Shown in pieces: positions 1 to 5,592 of a DNA stretch of 5,592 bases. The translations under genes and the position numbers were made by a program. The notes below the pieces were generated by a model that ran no database searches, had not been told where the DNA came from, and saw nothing but the letters and a program-made list of their open reading frames with translations. Source of the DNA: Gemmatimonadota bacterium (GTDB lineage Bacteria > Gemmatimonadota > Gemmatimonadetes > Longimicrobiales > Gaopeijiaceae). The stretch lies in contig DUCW01000009.1 of NCBI GenBank assembly GCA_012959595.1, positions 1,207 through 6,798 of the forward strand. Direction: 5' to 3'. Position 1 is the stretch's first letter, and every line of letters starts with the position of its first letter.

Positions 1-8
1 CATACGGG

Positions 9-341
9 TTATTGACTACCTTCCGAATCCTTCATCTGTTCCCATATCTTACCAAGGTCGATCAACCCACCATTAGCGGTTTGTTCCAAGGGTTCTGTAT
101 CACAGTTCTCAGTCAACAAAGTTATGGCGGCTCTAGTGATCATGAAAACACCTCCTGCTAGGAAAAATCTCTCTCCAGAACCCTCCCTCATACTTATTCG
201 GACTTCACCACATCCCAGTAGACCAATCATTGGAGCATGTCCTGAAAGTACTCCTAATTGCCCGTCCCAGGCAGGCAGGCTTACCGATTTTGCCTCTCCT
301 TCGAACCTTACACCTTCCGGAGAAACCAGATTGACATCCAT
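9..341 (-). CDS. atpC: F1Fo ATP synthase subunit epsilon, short form
   Basis: Epsilon binds gamma and the c ring at the foot of the central stalk, and in many bacteria it inhibits ATP hydrolysis through its C-terminal helices. The 110-residue product has a complete N-terminal beta-sandwich domain (about 1-85), with the conserved WDGQLGVLSGHAPMI (25-39), GEVRI (45-49), FFLAGGVFMI (59-68) and ITLLTENCD (73-81). Only about 25 residues follow, against roughly 50 in the E. coli protein of 139. The two-helix inhibitory hairpin is therefore absent or reduced to one short helix (about 93-104). The I(L)DxxRA ATP-binding motif known from Bacillus epsilon is not recognisable at the corresponding place (LEQTAN). 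The ATG at 341 is set by AGAAGAGG 6 nt before it and by the 1-nt gap after atpD. It is the last visible gene of the operon. Confidence 0.94.
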   Translation of the reverse strand: MDVNLVSPEGVRFEGEAKSVSLPAWDGQLGVLSGHAPMIGLLGCGEVRISMREGSGERFFLAGGVFMITRAAITLLTENCDTEPLEQTANGGLIDLGKIWEQMKDSEGSQ

Positions 342-342
342 A

Positions 343-1773
343 CTATGCCTCTTCTAATTCTTTGCCAGCTTCAATCACCTCTTCAATGCCACCTTTCATA
401 TAAAAAGCTTGTTCGGGAAAGTGATCGAATTCACCAGTTGTCAAACGCTCAAAAGATTCAATAGTATCTGCTATTTTCACATACTTTCCTGAAATTCCAG
501 TGAAAGTTTCTGCCACATGGAAAGGTTGTGAAAGATAACGTTCAATACGCCGTGCACGGTTCACTAAAACCTTATCCTCTTCGGTGAGTTCATCCATACC
601 AAGGATCGATATGATGTCTTGGAGATCCTTATAGCGTTGCAAGATCCTCTGCACTTCAACTGCAACATTGTAGTGCCTATCCCCCAAGAATTGAGGATCG
701 AGAATACGTGAAGTCGAATCCAAAGGATCAACTGCTGGATAAATTCCCTTTTCAGAAATAGCACGTGACAAAACAGTCTGGGCATCCAAGTGAGTGAAAG
801 CTGTGGCGGGTGCTGGATCTGTTAAATCGTCAGCAGGAACATAGATAGCCTGTACAGAAGTAATCGACCCTTCTCTAGTAGATGTGATACGCTCTTGTAA
901 CTCACCCATTTCAGTACCGAGAGTTGGTTGATAGCCCACAGCAGAAGGCATTCTTCCCAAAAGTGCAGACACTTCTGACCCAGCTTGAGTAAAGCGAAAA
1001 ATATTGTCGACGAACAGCAGAACATCCTGTTTCTCTACATCCCTAAAATATTCAGCAATAGTCAATCCGCTTAGCCCCACCCTTAAGCGAGCTCCTGGAG
1101 GTTCATTCATTTGCCCAAAGCAGAGTGCAGTGGAATCCAGCACACCCGATTCCTTCATCTCCAACCAAAGGTCATTCCCTTCACGAGTTCTTTCCCCAAC
1201 ACCACAAAAGACTGAGCGACCGCCGTGTTCCATTGCTATGTTATTGATGAGTTCCATGATAATAACCGTCTTGCCCACACCAGCTCCACCGAAGAGACCT
1301 GTCTTGCCACCCTTTACATATGGTGCCAAAAGATCCACGACCTTAATACCTGTTTCGAAAATTTCCGTTTTGGGTTCGAGGGTATGAAAAGGCGGAGCTT
1401 CCCTATGAATAGGCCAACGCTCTACCTCACCATCCTCAGCTTCGATAGGACCCTGTTCATCGACTGGTTCTCCAAGAACGTTTATAATTCGACCGAGTGC
1501 TGGTGTGCCCACAGGTACCGAAATCGCTGCACCAGTATCAACAACGTGCATGCCACGAGTGACACCGTCAGTAGAAGTCATCGCAACGGCCCGCACCATA
1601 CCTCTGCCTATATGCTGTTGGACTTCCGCGACGAGAGCGATACTTTTTTCACTATCGTTATTGGATTTCAAGGACAGAGCATTATAAATGTCAGGCAGTG
1701 AATCTGGATCGAATTCAATATCCAATACCGGACCTATTACTTGCACTACTTTTCCAATATTTTTTTCGGTCAT
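343..1773 (-). CDS. atpD: F1Fo ATP synthase subunit beta (catalytic)
   Basis: Beta carries the catalytic sites where ADP and phosphate become ATP. The 476-residue product has the usual length. The N-terminal barrel begins NIGKVVQVIGPVLDIEF (5-21). The P-loop is GGAGVGKT (162-169) with Lys168 and Thr169. The catalytic glutamate is Glu194 in GVGERTREGND. Walker B ends at Asp256 in LLFVDNIFRF. The adenine-pocket tyrosine is Tyr345 (GIYPAVDP) and its partner Phe418 (QPFHVAE). The family signature spans PAVDPLDSTS (346-355), and the lever motif that touches gamma and epsilon is DELTEED (394-400). The ATG at 1773 is preceded by GGAG and gives the standard opening. The stop TAG is 1 nt before atpC. 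Nothing is truncated or substituted at a key position. Confidence 0.99.
   Translation of the reverse strand: MTEKNIGKVVQVIGPVLDIEFDPDSLPDIYNALSLKSNNDSEKSIALVAEVQQHIGRGMVRAVAMTSTDGVTRGMHVVDTGAAISVPVGTPALGRIINVLGEPVDEQGPIEAEDGEVERWPIHREAPPFHTLEPKTEIFETGIKVVDLLAPYVKGGKTGLFGGAGVGKTVIIMELINNIAMEHGGRSVFCGVGERTREGNDLWLEMKESGVLDSTALCFGQMNEPPGARLRVGLSGLTIAEYFRDVEKQDVLLFVDNIFRFTQAGSEVSALLGRMPSAVGYQPTLGTEMGELQERITSTREGSITSVQAIYVPADDLTDPAPATAFTHLDAQTVLSRAISEKGIYPAVDPLDSTSRILDPQFLGDRHYNVAVEVQRILQRYKDLQDIISILGMDELTEEDKVLVNRARRIERYLSQPFHVAETFTGISGKYVKIADTIESFERLTTGEFDHFPEQAFYMKGGIEEVIEAGKELEEA
348..355 (-). promoter_or_regulatory. atpC ribosome binding site inside the end of atpD
   Basis: AGAAGAGG on the minus strand lies 6 nt upstream of the atpC ATG at 341, within the last codons of atpD. 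With only one base between the atpD stop and the atpC start, this supports both the chosen start and translational coupling of the two genes. Confidence 0.65.
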
Positions 1774-1784
1774 AATCTTTTATT

Positions 1785-1788
1785 CTCC
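1785..1788 (-). promoter_or_regulatory. atpD ribosome binding site (GGAG)
   Basis: GGAG lies 11 nt upstream of the atpD ATG, inside the 40-nt atpG-atpD spacer, the longest gap of the operon. The spacing is slightly long, but no better site is present. The spacer shows no convincing hairpin, terminator or promoter, so atpD appears to have its own initiation signal on the shared transcript. Confidence 0.55.
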
Positions 1789-1813
1789 GATCCTGATTCG
1801 TTCGCTGAAGTCA

Positions 1814-2674
1814 TCATTCTAGTGCTGCCGCACCTCCGACAATTTCAGCTATTTCCTGTGTAATTTGGCCCTGGCGAGCCCTGTTATAAGTCCGTGTTAA
1901 GTGTTCTAACACATCACCAGCGTTATCTGTAGCATTTTTCATAGCCGTCCGCCTAGCTCCTTGCTCAGCAGCAACATTTTCCACTAGCGCTCGGTAGAGA
2001 GAATTTCTCAGATAAAGTGGCAACAATGTTTCAAGAATCATTCCTGCTTTTGGCGTCATAATGAAATCATCTGATTTATCTTTCCCATCTCGAGACTCTA
2101 TCGGGAGCAGTTCCAGGACAGCTGGTGGTGTAGAGACTGCCGAACGGAATTTGGAGCTAACCACATAGACCGCATCTACTCTTCCTGAGGAGAAATCATC
2201 TCCCAAAGGTCCGATAATGTCCCCTGCAATCTTCACTGTTGGGGAATCACCTAAATCGACGTATTCTGAAGCCATCGGATAATCGCGAAAACGGAAATAG
2301 GCTATGCCTTTCTTGCCAATAATATGAAGATCAGCCTCTGTGCCAGCTTTCTTAAGGACATCTAACAGGTTATTAGCCTCCTTAATTAAATTGGCATTGA
2401 ATCCACCGGCTAACCCTCTATCAGCTGTTAGTAAAAGCACTGCTGCTTTCTTGCATTCAACTGGCTTCCTCAGTAAAGGAAATTTCTCTGCCAGGTCAGG
2501 CGAGCAAAGGTTTTCTACGATTGAAACTATAGATTCACCGTAAGGCCGAGCGGCACTGACCCTATCAGTAGCTTTCTTTAGTTTGGATGTAGCCACTAAT
2601 TCCATAGTGCGCGTTATTTGTCGAGTGTTTTCAACCGACTTTATGCGTCTTTTTACGTCACGTGCTCCAGCCAT
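1814..2674 (-). CDS. atpG: F1Fo ATP synthase subunit gamma (central stalk)
   Basis: Gamma is the rotating shaft. Its N- and C-terminal helices form a coiled coil inside alpha3 beta3, and its foot docks on the c ring with epsilon. The 286-residue product is the normal bacterial length. The N-terminal helix (about 1-55) starts with the typical MAGARDVKRRIKSVENTRQI and continues MELVATSKLKKA. The central Rossmann-like domain contains TADRGLAGGFN (83-93). The C-terminal helix (about 208-286) ends with the family signature ITQEIAEIVGGAAAL (271-285). There is no insertion like that of chloroplast or cyanobacterial gamma. The ATG at 2674 lies 2 nt after the atpA stop; the upstream GAGAG (2688-2684) is a weak binding site, so coupling to atpA is likely. 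Translation ends at two adjacent in-frame TGA codons (1816-1811). Confidence 0.98.
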   Translation of the reverse strand: MAGARDVKRRIKSVENTRQITRTMELVATSKLKKATDRVSAARPYGESIVSIVENLCSPDLAEKFPLLRKPVECKKAAVLLLTADRGLAGGFNANLIKEANNLLDVLKKAGTEADLHIIGKKGIAYFRFRDYPMASEYVDLGDSPTVKIAGDIIGPLGDDFSSGRVDAVYVVSSKFRSAVSTPPAVLELLPIESRDGKDKSDDFIMTPKAGMILETLLPLYLRNSLYRALVENVAAEQGARRTAMKNATDNAGDVLEHLTRTYNRARQGQITQEIAEIVGGAAALE

Positions 2675-2676
2675 AC

Positions 2677-4245
2677 TTAGTTGCTCTCGTCCGTCATTAC
2701 TTCTTTACCATCAAGAAACACTCTGTTGTACTCAGGAATAATCTTAGTCAACGATTCTGTAAGTTCGTCAGTCAATCCACTACCATCCCTTATGCCATCT
2801 ATGACTTCAGAGTGTTGTCCCGACAAGAATTCGTGGAATCCCTTTTCCCATTCCCTCAGGTCAGCCACCTCAATCTCATCGAGATGTCCCTGAGTAACGG
2901 CATAAAGCACACATACTTGATTCTCCACCGCCATCGGTTGGTACTGATTTTGTTTCAGAACCTCGACCGTTCGTTCACCACGTGCGAGCTGCTGTTGTGT
3001 AGCTTTATCCAGATCAGAACCAAACTGAGCAAAAGCCTCCAATTCCCGATACTGTGCTAGATCTAAACGCAGACGACCAGCAACTTTCTTCATGGCCTTC
3101 ACTTGAGCAGCCCCCCCCACTCTTGAGACAGATATCCCAACGTTAACTGCTGGACGAACACCCGAATAGAAAAGATCTGGTTCCAGATAAATCTGACCAT
3201 CGGTGATTGAAATGACGTTTGTTGGGATGTAAGCAGAAACATCCCCCGCCTGAGTCTCAATGATTGGAAGAGCGGTCATGGAACCACCTCCCTCGGCATC
3301 CGAAAGCTTAGCAGCTCTTTCTAGAAGACGGGAATGGAGGTAAAAAACATCTCCAGGAAAAGCTTCTCGACCTGGAGGTCTACGTAGCACCAAAGACAGT
3401 TGCCTGTAGGCGTTCGCCTGTTTAGAAAGATCGTCAAACACTACCAACGTTGGCTGCCCCTTCCACATGAAATGCTCAGCCAAAGCCGAGGCTGAATAAG
3501 GTGCTATATATTGCATAGATGCCGGGTCAGAGGCGTTGGCTGCTACTACTACCGTATAATCCATCGCACCATATTTCTGCAATGTCTCTACCACTCCCGC
3601 CACCTTGCTTGCCCTCTGGCCTATAGCACAATAGACGCAAACGACTCCCGCACCCTTTTGATTGACGATAGCATCCAAAGCAATCGTCGTTTTACCAGTC
3701 CCCCTATCGCCAATGATCAACTCCCGTTGTCCTCTTCCTATAGGAATCATGGAGTCAATTGCTTTGATACCGGTTTGAAGCGGCTCGTTAACCGGTTGCC
3801 TCATCACAATACCAGGAGCCACAACATCTATTTGTCTACGCTCTTCAATCGGAGAAATCTCCCCTTGGTCATCAATGGGATTACCGAGCGCATCAACTAC
3901 CCGCCCTACATAACCAGGGCCCGCAGGGATATCCAAAACCCTCCCAGTCCTCCTGACCTGGTCCCCTTCATGAAGACCGGTCCAATCGCCCATGATAACG
4001 GCACCAATATTATCTTCTTCTAAGTTCAAAGCCAAAGCTGTCACTGGCTCACTTCTGTCTGCTGGACTTATTTCCAGCATTTCACTCGCCATAGCTTTTG
4101 TTAAGCCATAGATACGAGCCACGCCATCTTTGACTTCCAGAATCTCACCAATTTCTTCAGATTTAAGTTCTTCTTCGTAGTTCTGGATTTCTGAAAGAAG
4201 AACATCTTTAATTTCACTAGCACGAAGCCCAAAATCGTTAGCCAT
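2677..4245 (-). CDS. atpA: F1Fo ATP synthase subunit alpha
   Basis: Alpha alternates with beta in the F1 hexamer. It binds nucleotide without catalysis and supplies the arginine finger to the catalytic sites. The 522-residue product compares with the usual 500-515. Seen in order: an N-terminal delta-binding helix and beta-barrel (about 1-95); the P-loop GDRGTGKT (179-186); the CAIGQR segment (206-211); the Walker B region VVFDDLSKQ (268-276); the alpha/beta signature PAVNVGISVS (365-374); the arginine finger Arg375 in SVSRVGG; and a C-terminal helical domain to the end. The ATG at 4245 has AGGA 11 nt upstream and gives the normal MANDFGLRASEI-type opening. The stop is TAA, 2 nt before atpG. 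A run of eight G on the coding strand directly follows the arginine-finger codon, but the frame is intact. No key residue is missing. Confidence 0.98.
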   Translation of the reverse strand: MANDFGLRASEIKDVLLSEIQNYEEELKSEEIGEILEVKDGVARIYGLTKAMASEMLEISPADRSEPVTALALNLEEDNIGAVIMGDWTGLHEGDQVRRTGRVLDIPAGPGYVGRVVDALGNPIDDQGEISPIEERRQIDVVAPGIVMRQPVNEPLQTGIKAIDSMIPIGRGQRELIIGDRGTGKTTIALDAIVNQKGAGVVCVYCAIGQRASKVAGVVETLQKYGAMDYTVVVAANASDPASMQYIAPYSASALAEHFMWKGQPTLVVFDDLSKQANAYRQLSLVLRRPPGREAFPGDVFYLHSRLLERAAKLSDAEGGGSMTALPIIETQAGDVSAYIPTNVISITDGQIYLEPDLFYSGVRPAVNVGISVSRVGGAAQVKAMKKVAGRLRLDLAQYRELEAFAQFGSDLDKATQQQLARGERTVEVLKQNQYQPMAVENQVCVLYAVTQGHLDEIEVADLREWEKGFHEFLSGQHSEVIDGIRDGSGLTDELTESLTKIIPEYNRVFLDGKEVMTDESN

Positions 4246-4253
4246 TTATCATC

Positions 4254-4268
4254 TTTTCCTATGGAAAA
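4254..4268 (-). promoter_or_regulatory. Short hairpin pairing the atpA Shine-Dalgarno sequence
   Basis: On the minus strand TTTTCC (4268-4263) and GGAAAA (4259-4254) form a perfect 6-bp inverted repeat with a 3-nt loop (ATA). The atpA Shine-Dalgarno sequence AGGA overlaps the loop and the 3' arm, so most of it would be paired when the hairpin forms. The atpH stop codon ends only 3 nt before the 5' arm, so a ribosome finishing atpH would cover and open the structure. That makes coupling of atpA translation to atpH plausible. The pairing is seen; the function is inferred and the stem is weak. Confidence 0.45.
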
Positions 4269-4271
4269 ATT

Positions 4272-4829
4272 CTATACCAATGTGTGAACCTGCTTAGCCC
4301 CTAAGATACGACGCATCTTATCGAGTCTACTTCCCAGCGATCCATCGAAAACTCTATCACCAACTCTCAGAATGATACCCCCCAAAATCTCGGGGTGCAC
4401 CTTAAAATGAAGAATCGGTTTACAATCGAAAATAGAACTCAGTCGGCCCTTTAGTTTCTCCGTAAAACCCTCATCTGATTCACGAGCCAACGTAATCTCG
4501 AAGTGCAACAATCCCATGTCACTATCCACTAATCGCGAAAATTCTTCGGCTATGGATTCGAGAAGGCTTTGTCTCCTCTTATCTATCGTAACTTTGAGGA
4601 AATTTACCAGTCCGACTGGAAAATTGTTCTCAAAAACATTACTCATGGTGGTCTTTTTGTCCGCCACTGATATCCGAGGGGTTTCCAAAAATCGGCGGAA
4701 ATCGACATCTGTTTCCAACAGGTCTACAACAAGTCGCATGCCCTGACGATATTCCTCCAACCCTTCCTGAGAACTAGCCAGTTGGAATAGCGTTTCAGCA
4801 TAATTCTTGACTACGGTCTCATTTCTCAT
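4272..4829 (-). CDS. atpH: F1Fo ATP synthase subunit delta
   Basis: Delta (the homologue of mitochondrial OSCP) sits on top of F1 and joins the N-termini of alpha to the b subunits of the peripheral stalk. The 185-residue product matches the usual 175-185. The N-terminal helical bundle (about residues 1-105) begins VVKNYAETLFQLA, the usual family opening. The C-terminal domain carries the family signature around VHPEILGGIILRVGDRVFD (144-162) and ends with the typical SRLDKMRRIL helix. The ATG at 4829 is set by the overlap with atpF and the AAGGA upstream. The stop is TAG. A 26-nt spacer with a short hairpin separates it from atpA. Delta is the least conserved F1 subunit, but the signature and position make the call secure. 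Confidence 0.96.
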   Translation of the reverse strand: MRNETVVKNYAETLFQLASSQEGLEEYRQGMRLVVDLLETDVDFRRFLETPRISVADKKTTMSNVFENNFPVGLVNFLKVTIDKRRQSLLESIAEEFSRLVDSDMGLLHFEITLARESDEGFTEKLKGRLSSIFDCKPILHFKVHPEILGGIILRVGDRVFDGSLGSRLDKMRRILGAKQVHTLV

Positions 4830-4840
4830 GGAGATCCTTT
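4826..4840 (-). promoter_or_regulatory. atpF/atpH ATGA stop-start overlap with atpH ribosome binding site
   Basis: The atpF stop (TGA) and atpH start (ATG) share the four bases ATGA at 4829-4826. A good Shine-Dalgarno sequence, AAGGA, lies 5 nt upstream inside the end of atpF. The arrangement is classic for termination-reinitiation coupling and fixes the atpH start. Coupling would suit b and delta as partners in the same stalk, although their stoichiometry (2:1) differs. Confidence 0.8.
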
Positions 4841-5329
4841 TGAAACCTCAGCACTAAGATCATTTACGAAACCGACTGCCAATTTCCGGTCCTTATCCTG
4901 ATTTAGCTCTTCCGCAATAAGTTTCCCTGCAGCCGCCAAAGCGATATCTACCGATCCCTGTCGCAACTCGTCTAATGCCGCTTCTTTTTCTTTTTCAATG
5001 GATACCCGAGCTTTTTCCATGATCACGTTCGCTTCTTGCCTCGCCTTTTCTTCAATTTCCTTTCGAACGGTGACTCCCATTTCCTTTGCCTTGGCTATCA
5101 AGTCCTGTGCTTCCCTCCTGGCTTCGAGCATTTGCTTGCGATATTGCTCGAGGAGTTTAGTCGATTCTTCCCTCTCTGAAGCAGCTGATTCCAGCGTGCT
5201 TCTTACATGATCTTCCCTATCTTGGACAGCTCGCAGGATAGGACCCCAGGCAAAATGTCTCAGAATCAACAGTAGCAGGACAAAAACAACGATAGTCCAG
5301 ATACTGAGACCGAGATTGATATCAAACAT
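4826..5329 (-). CDS. atpF: F1Fo ATP synthase subunit b (peripheral stalk)
   Basis: Subunit b anchors the peripheral stalk in the membrane and, with delta, holds the alpha3 beta3 head still against the rotor. The 167-residue product is close to the usual 155-170. It has one N-terminal membrane segment (about residues 7-23, rich in V, L, I and F), then the motif FAWGPIL (26-32) typical of b subunits. A long, highly charged helix without prolines follows (about 35-142), predicted to form the right-handed coiled coil of the b dimer, then a short C-terminal region for binding delta. The ATG at 5329 is chosen because GGGGAG lies 7 nt upstream and the membrane segment begins directly after it. The stop overlaps the atpH start by 4 nt. 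Only one b-type gene is visible, which suggests a homodimer, though a second copy elsewhere cannot be excluded. Confidence 0.96.
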   Translation of the reverse strand: MFDINLGLSIWTIVVFVLLLLILRHFAWGPILRAVQDREDHVRSTLESAASEREESTKLLEQYRKQMLEARREAQDLIAKAKEMGVTVRKEIEEKARQEANVIMEKARVSIEKEKEAALDELRQGSVDIALAAAGKLIAEELNQDKDRKLAVGFVNDLSAEVSKGSP

Positions 5330-5350
5330 TTAATGTCTCCCCATTAAACA
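5327..5350 (-). promoter_or_regulatory. RNA hairpin presenting the atpF ribosome binding site and covering its start codon
   Basis: In the atpE-atpF spacer, 5348-5342 (TTTAATG) and 5335-5329 (CATTAAA) on the minus strand form a perfect 7-bp inverted repeat. Two G-U pairs could lengthen the stem to 9 bp, to 5350/5327. The 6-nt loop is GGGAGA, which is the core of the atpF Shine-Dalgarno sequence, 7 nt before the ATG. The start codon itself is in the 3' arm. The stem is AT-rich and so only moderately stable. The pairing is seen directly; a role in setting how much b is made relative to c is inference. Confidence 0.5.
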
Positions 5351-5364
5351 GCAGAGTCTCGAGA

Positions 5365-5592
5365 TTAACCTAAGAAAACAAGGACGAGTCCAAAAAGTGC
5401 AGCACCTTCAACCAAAGCAGCCATAATGAGGGCAGCCGTCTGAATTTGGGCTGCTGCTTCAGGCTGACGGGCAATCCCTTGGGCCATTGATGCACCGATC
5501 GGTCCAATACCCAGTCCAGCACCTATGACGGCACCAGCAATACCTAATCCAGCTCCGATCGCTAAACCACCCTCAGGATTGGTGGCAGCTTC
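5365..5592 (-). CDS. atpE: F1Fo ATP synthase subunit c (5'-truncated by window edge)
   Basis: The c subunit forms the membrane rotor ring of the ATP synthase; each copy carries one ion-binding carboxylate. The last 75 codons are visible, ending in TAA at 5367-5365; the start lies beyond the right edge. Two hydrophobic helices are seen: a glycine-rich first helix (visible residues about 9-38, with repeated GAGLGI-type motifs) and a second helix (about 50-74), joined by the conserved polar loop ARQPEA (41-46) that contacts gamma and epsilon. The essential carboxylate is Glu62 of the visible part, in the motif AALVEGAALF. The residues around it lack the Gln and Ser ligands of sodium-type rings, so proton coupling is inferred. 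The family is normally about 75-90 residues, so only a short N-terminal piece should be missing. It is followed by atpF after 35 nt. The identification is very secure. Confidence 0.97.
   Translation of the reverse strand, partial: EAATNPEGGLAIGAGLGIAGAVIGAGLGIGPIGASMAQGIARQPEAAAQIQTAALIMAALVEGAALFGLVLVFLG

Noticed and set aside
1225..1701. 158-codon open frame on the plus strand, antisense to atpD
   Set aside because: It is an antisense shadow of the strongly conserved beta gene, without a recognisable domain.
1774..1813. Terminator or hairpin in the atpG-atpD spacer
   Set aside because: Only 4-bp pairings are possible (for example AATC with GATT, loop of 17 nt), with no GC-rich stem and no T run. 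This is within chance for a 40-nt spacer.
2662..3060. 132-codon open frame on the plus strand, antisense to the end of atpA
   Set aside because: It lies almost wholly within a well-conserved alpha gene, has no domain I recognise, and has an ordinary-looking composition for an antisense shadow.
3511..4023. 170-codon open frame on the plus strand, antisense to atpA
   Set aside because: It is the longest antisense frame, but it is fully inside atpA, is rich in residues typical of reversed coding sequence, and shows no recognisable motif or credible context.
4822..4832. TCTC-CAT-GAGA pairing around the atpH start codon
   Set aside because: Four base pairs with a 3-nt loop is too weak to propose as a regulatory structure, and the ATGA overlap already explains initiation.
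5357..5364. Palindrome TCTCGAGA just after the atpE stop
   Set aside because: An 8-base palindrome without a loop is likely by chance, and there is no sign of an operator or a second copy nearby.

Overview
The window is a nearly complete F-type (F1Fo) ATP synthase operon. Every recognisable gene lies on the minus strand, so the order of transcription runs from the right edge to the left edge: atpE (c subunit, N-terminus cut off by the window), atpF (b), atpH (delta), atpA (alpha), atpG (gamma), atpD (beta) and atpC (epsilon). This is the classical bacterial order. The a subunit (atpB), and atpI if present, would lie beyond the right edge.

The organism is a bacterium with a mid-40s percent GC genome (estimated by eye). 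A single b-subunit gene lies between c and delta, which suggests a b homodimer rather than the b/b' pair of phototrophs. The c-ring residues look proton-type rather than sodium-type. The beta and c sequences have a flavour I associate with the Gemmatimonadota/Acidobacteriota area, but this is an impression from memory and a weak one; the genes are too conserved to place without a tree.

Layout, right to left: atpE ends at 5365. A 35-nt spacer contains a perfect inverted repeat that holds the atpF ribosome binding site in its loop. atpF (5329-4826) overlaps atpH by 4 nt (ATGA). atpH (4829-4272) is followed by a 26-nt spacer with a short hairpin that pairs most of the atpA Shine-Dalgarno sequence. 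atpA (4245-2677) and atpG (2674-1814) are 2 nt apart, atpG and atpD (1773-343) 40 nt apart, and atpD and atpC (341-9) 1 nt apart. No non-coding stretch exceeds 40 nt, and I see no internal promoter or terminator. The compact spacing implies one polycistronic mRNA with translational coupling.

Together the products form the membrane rotor (c ring), the peripheral stalk (b, delta), the catalytic hexamer (alpha3 beta3) and the central stalk (gamma, epsilon), which couple ion flow across the cytoplasmic membrane to ATP synthesis. All catalytic motifs are intact. The main departures from the ordinary are a short epsilon subunit lacking most of its C-terminal regulatory hairpin and the two RNA hairpins at the atpF and atpA start sites. 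I found no sign of an undescribed system, mobile element, CRISPR array or RNA gene here.
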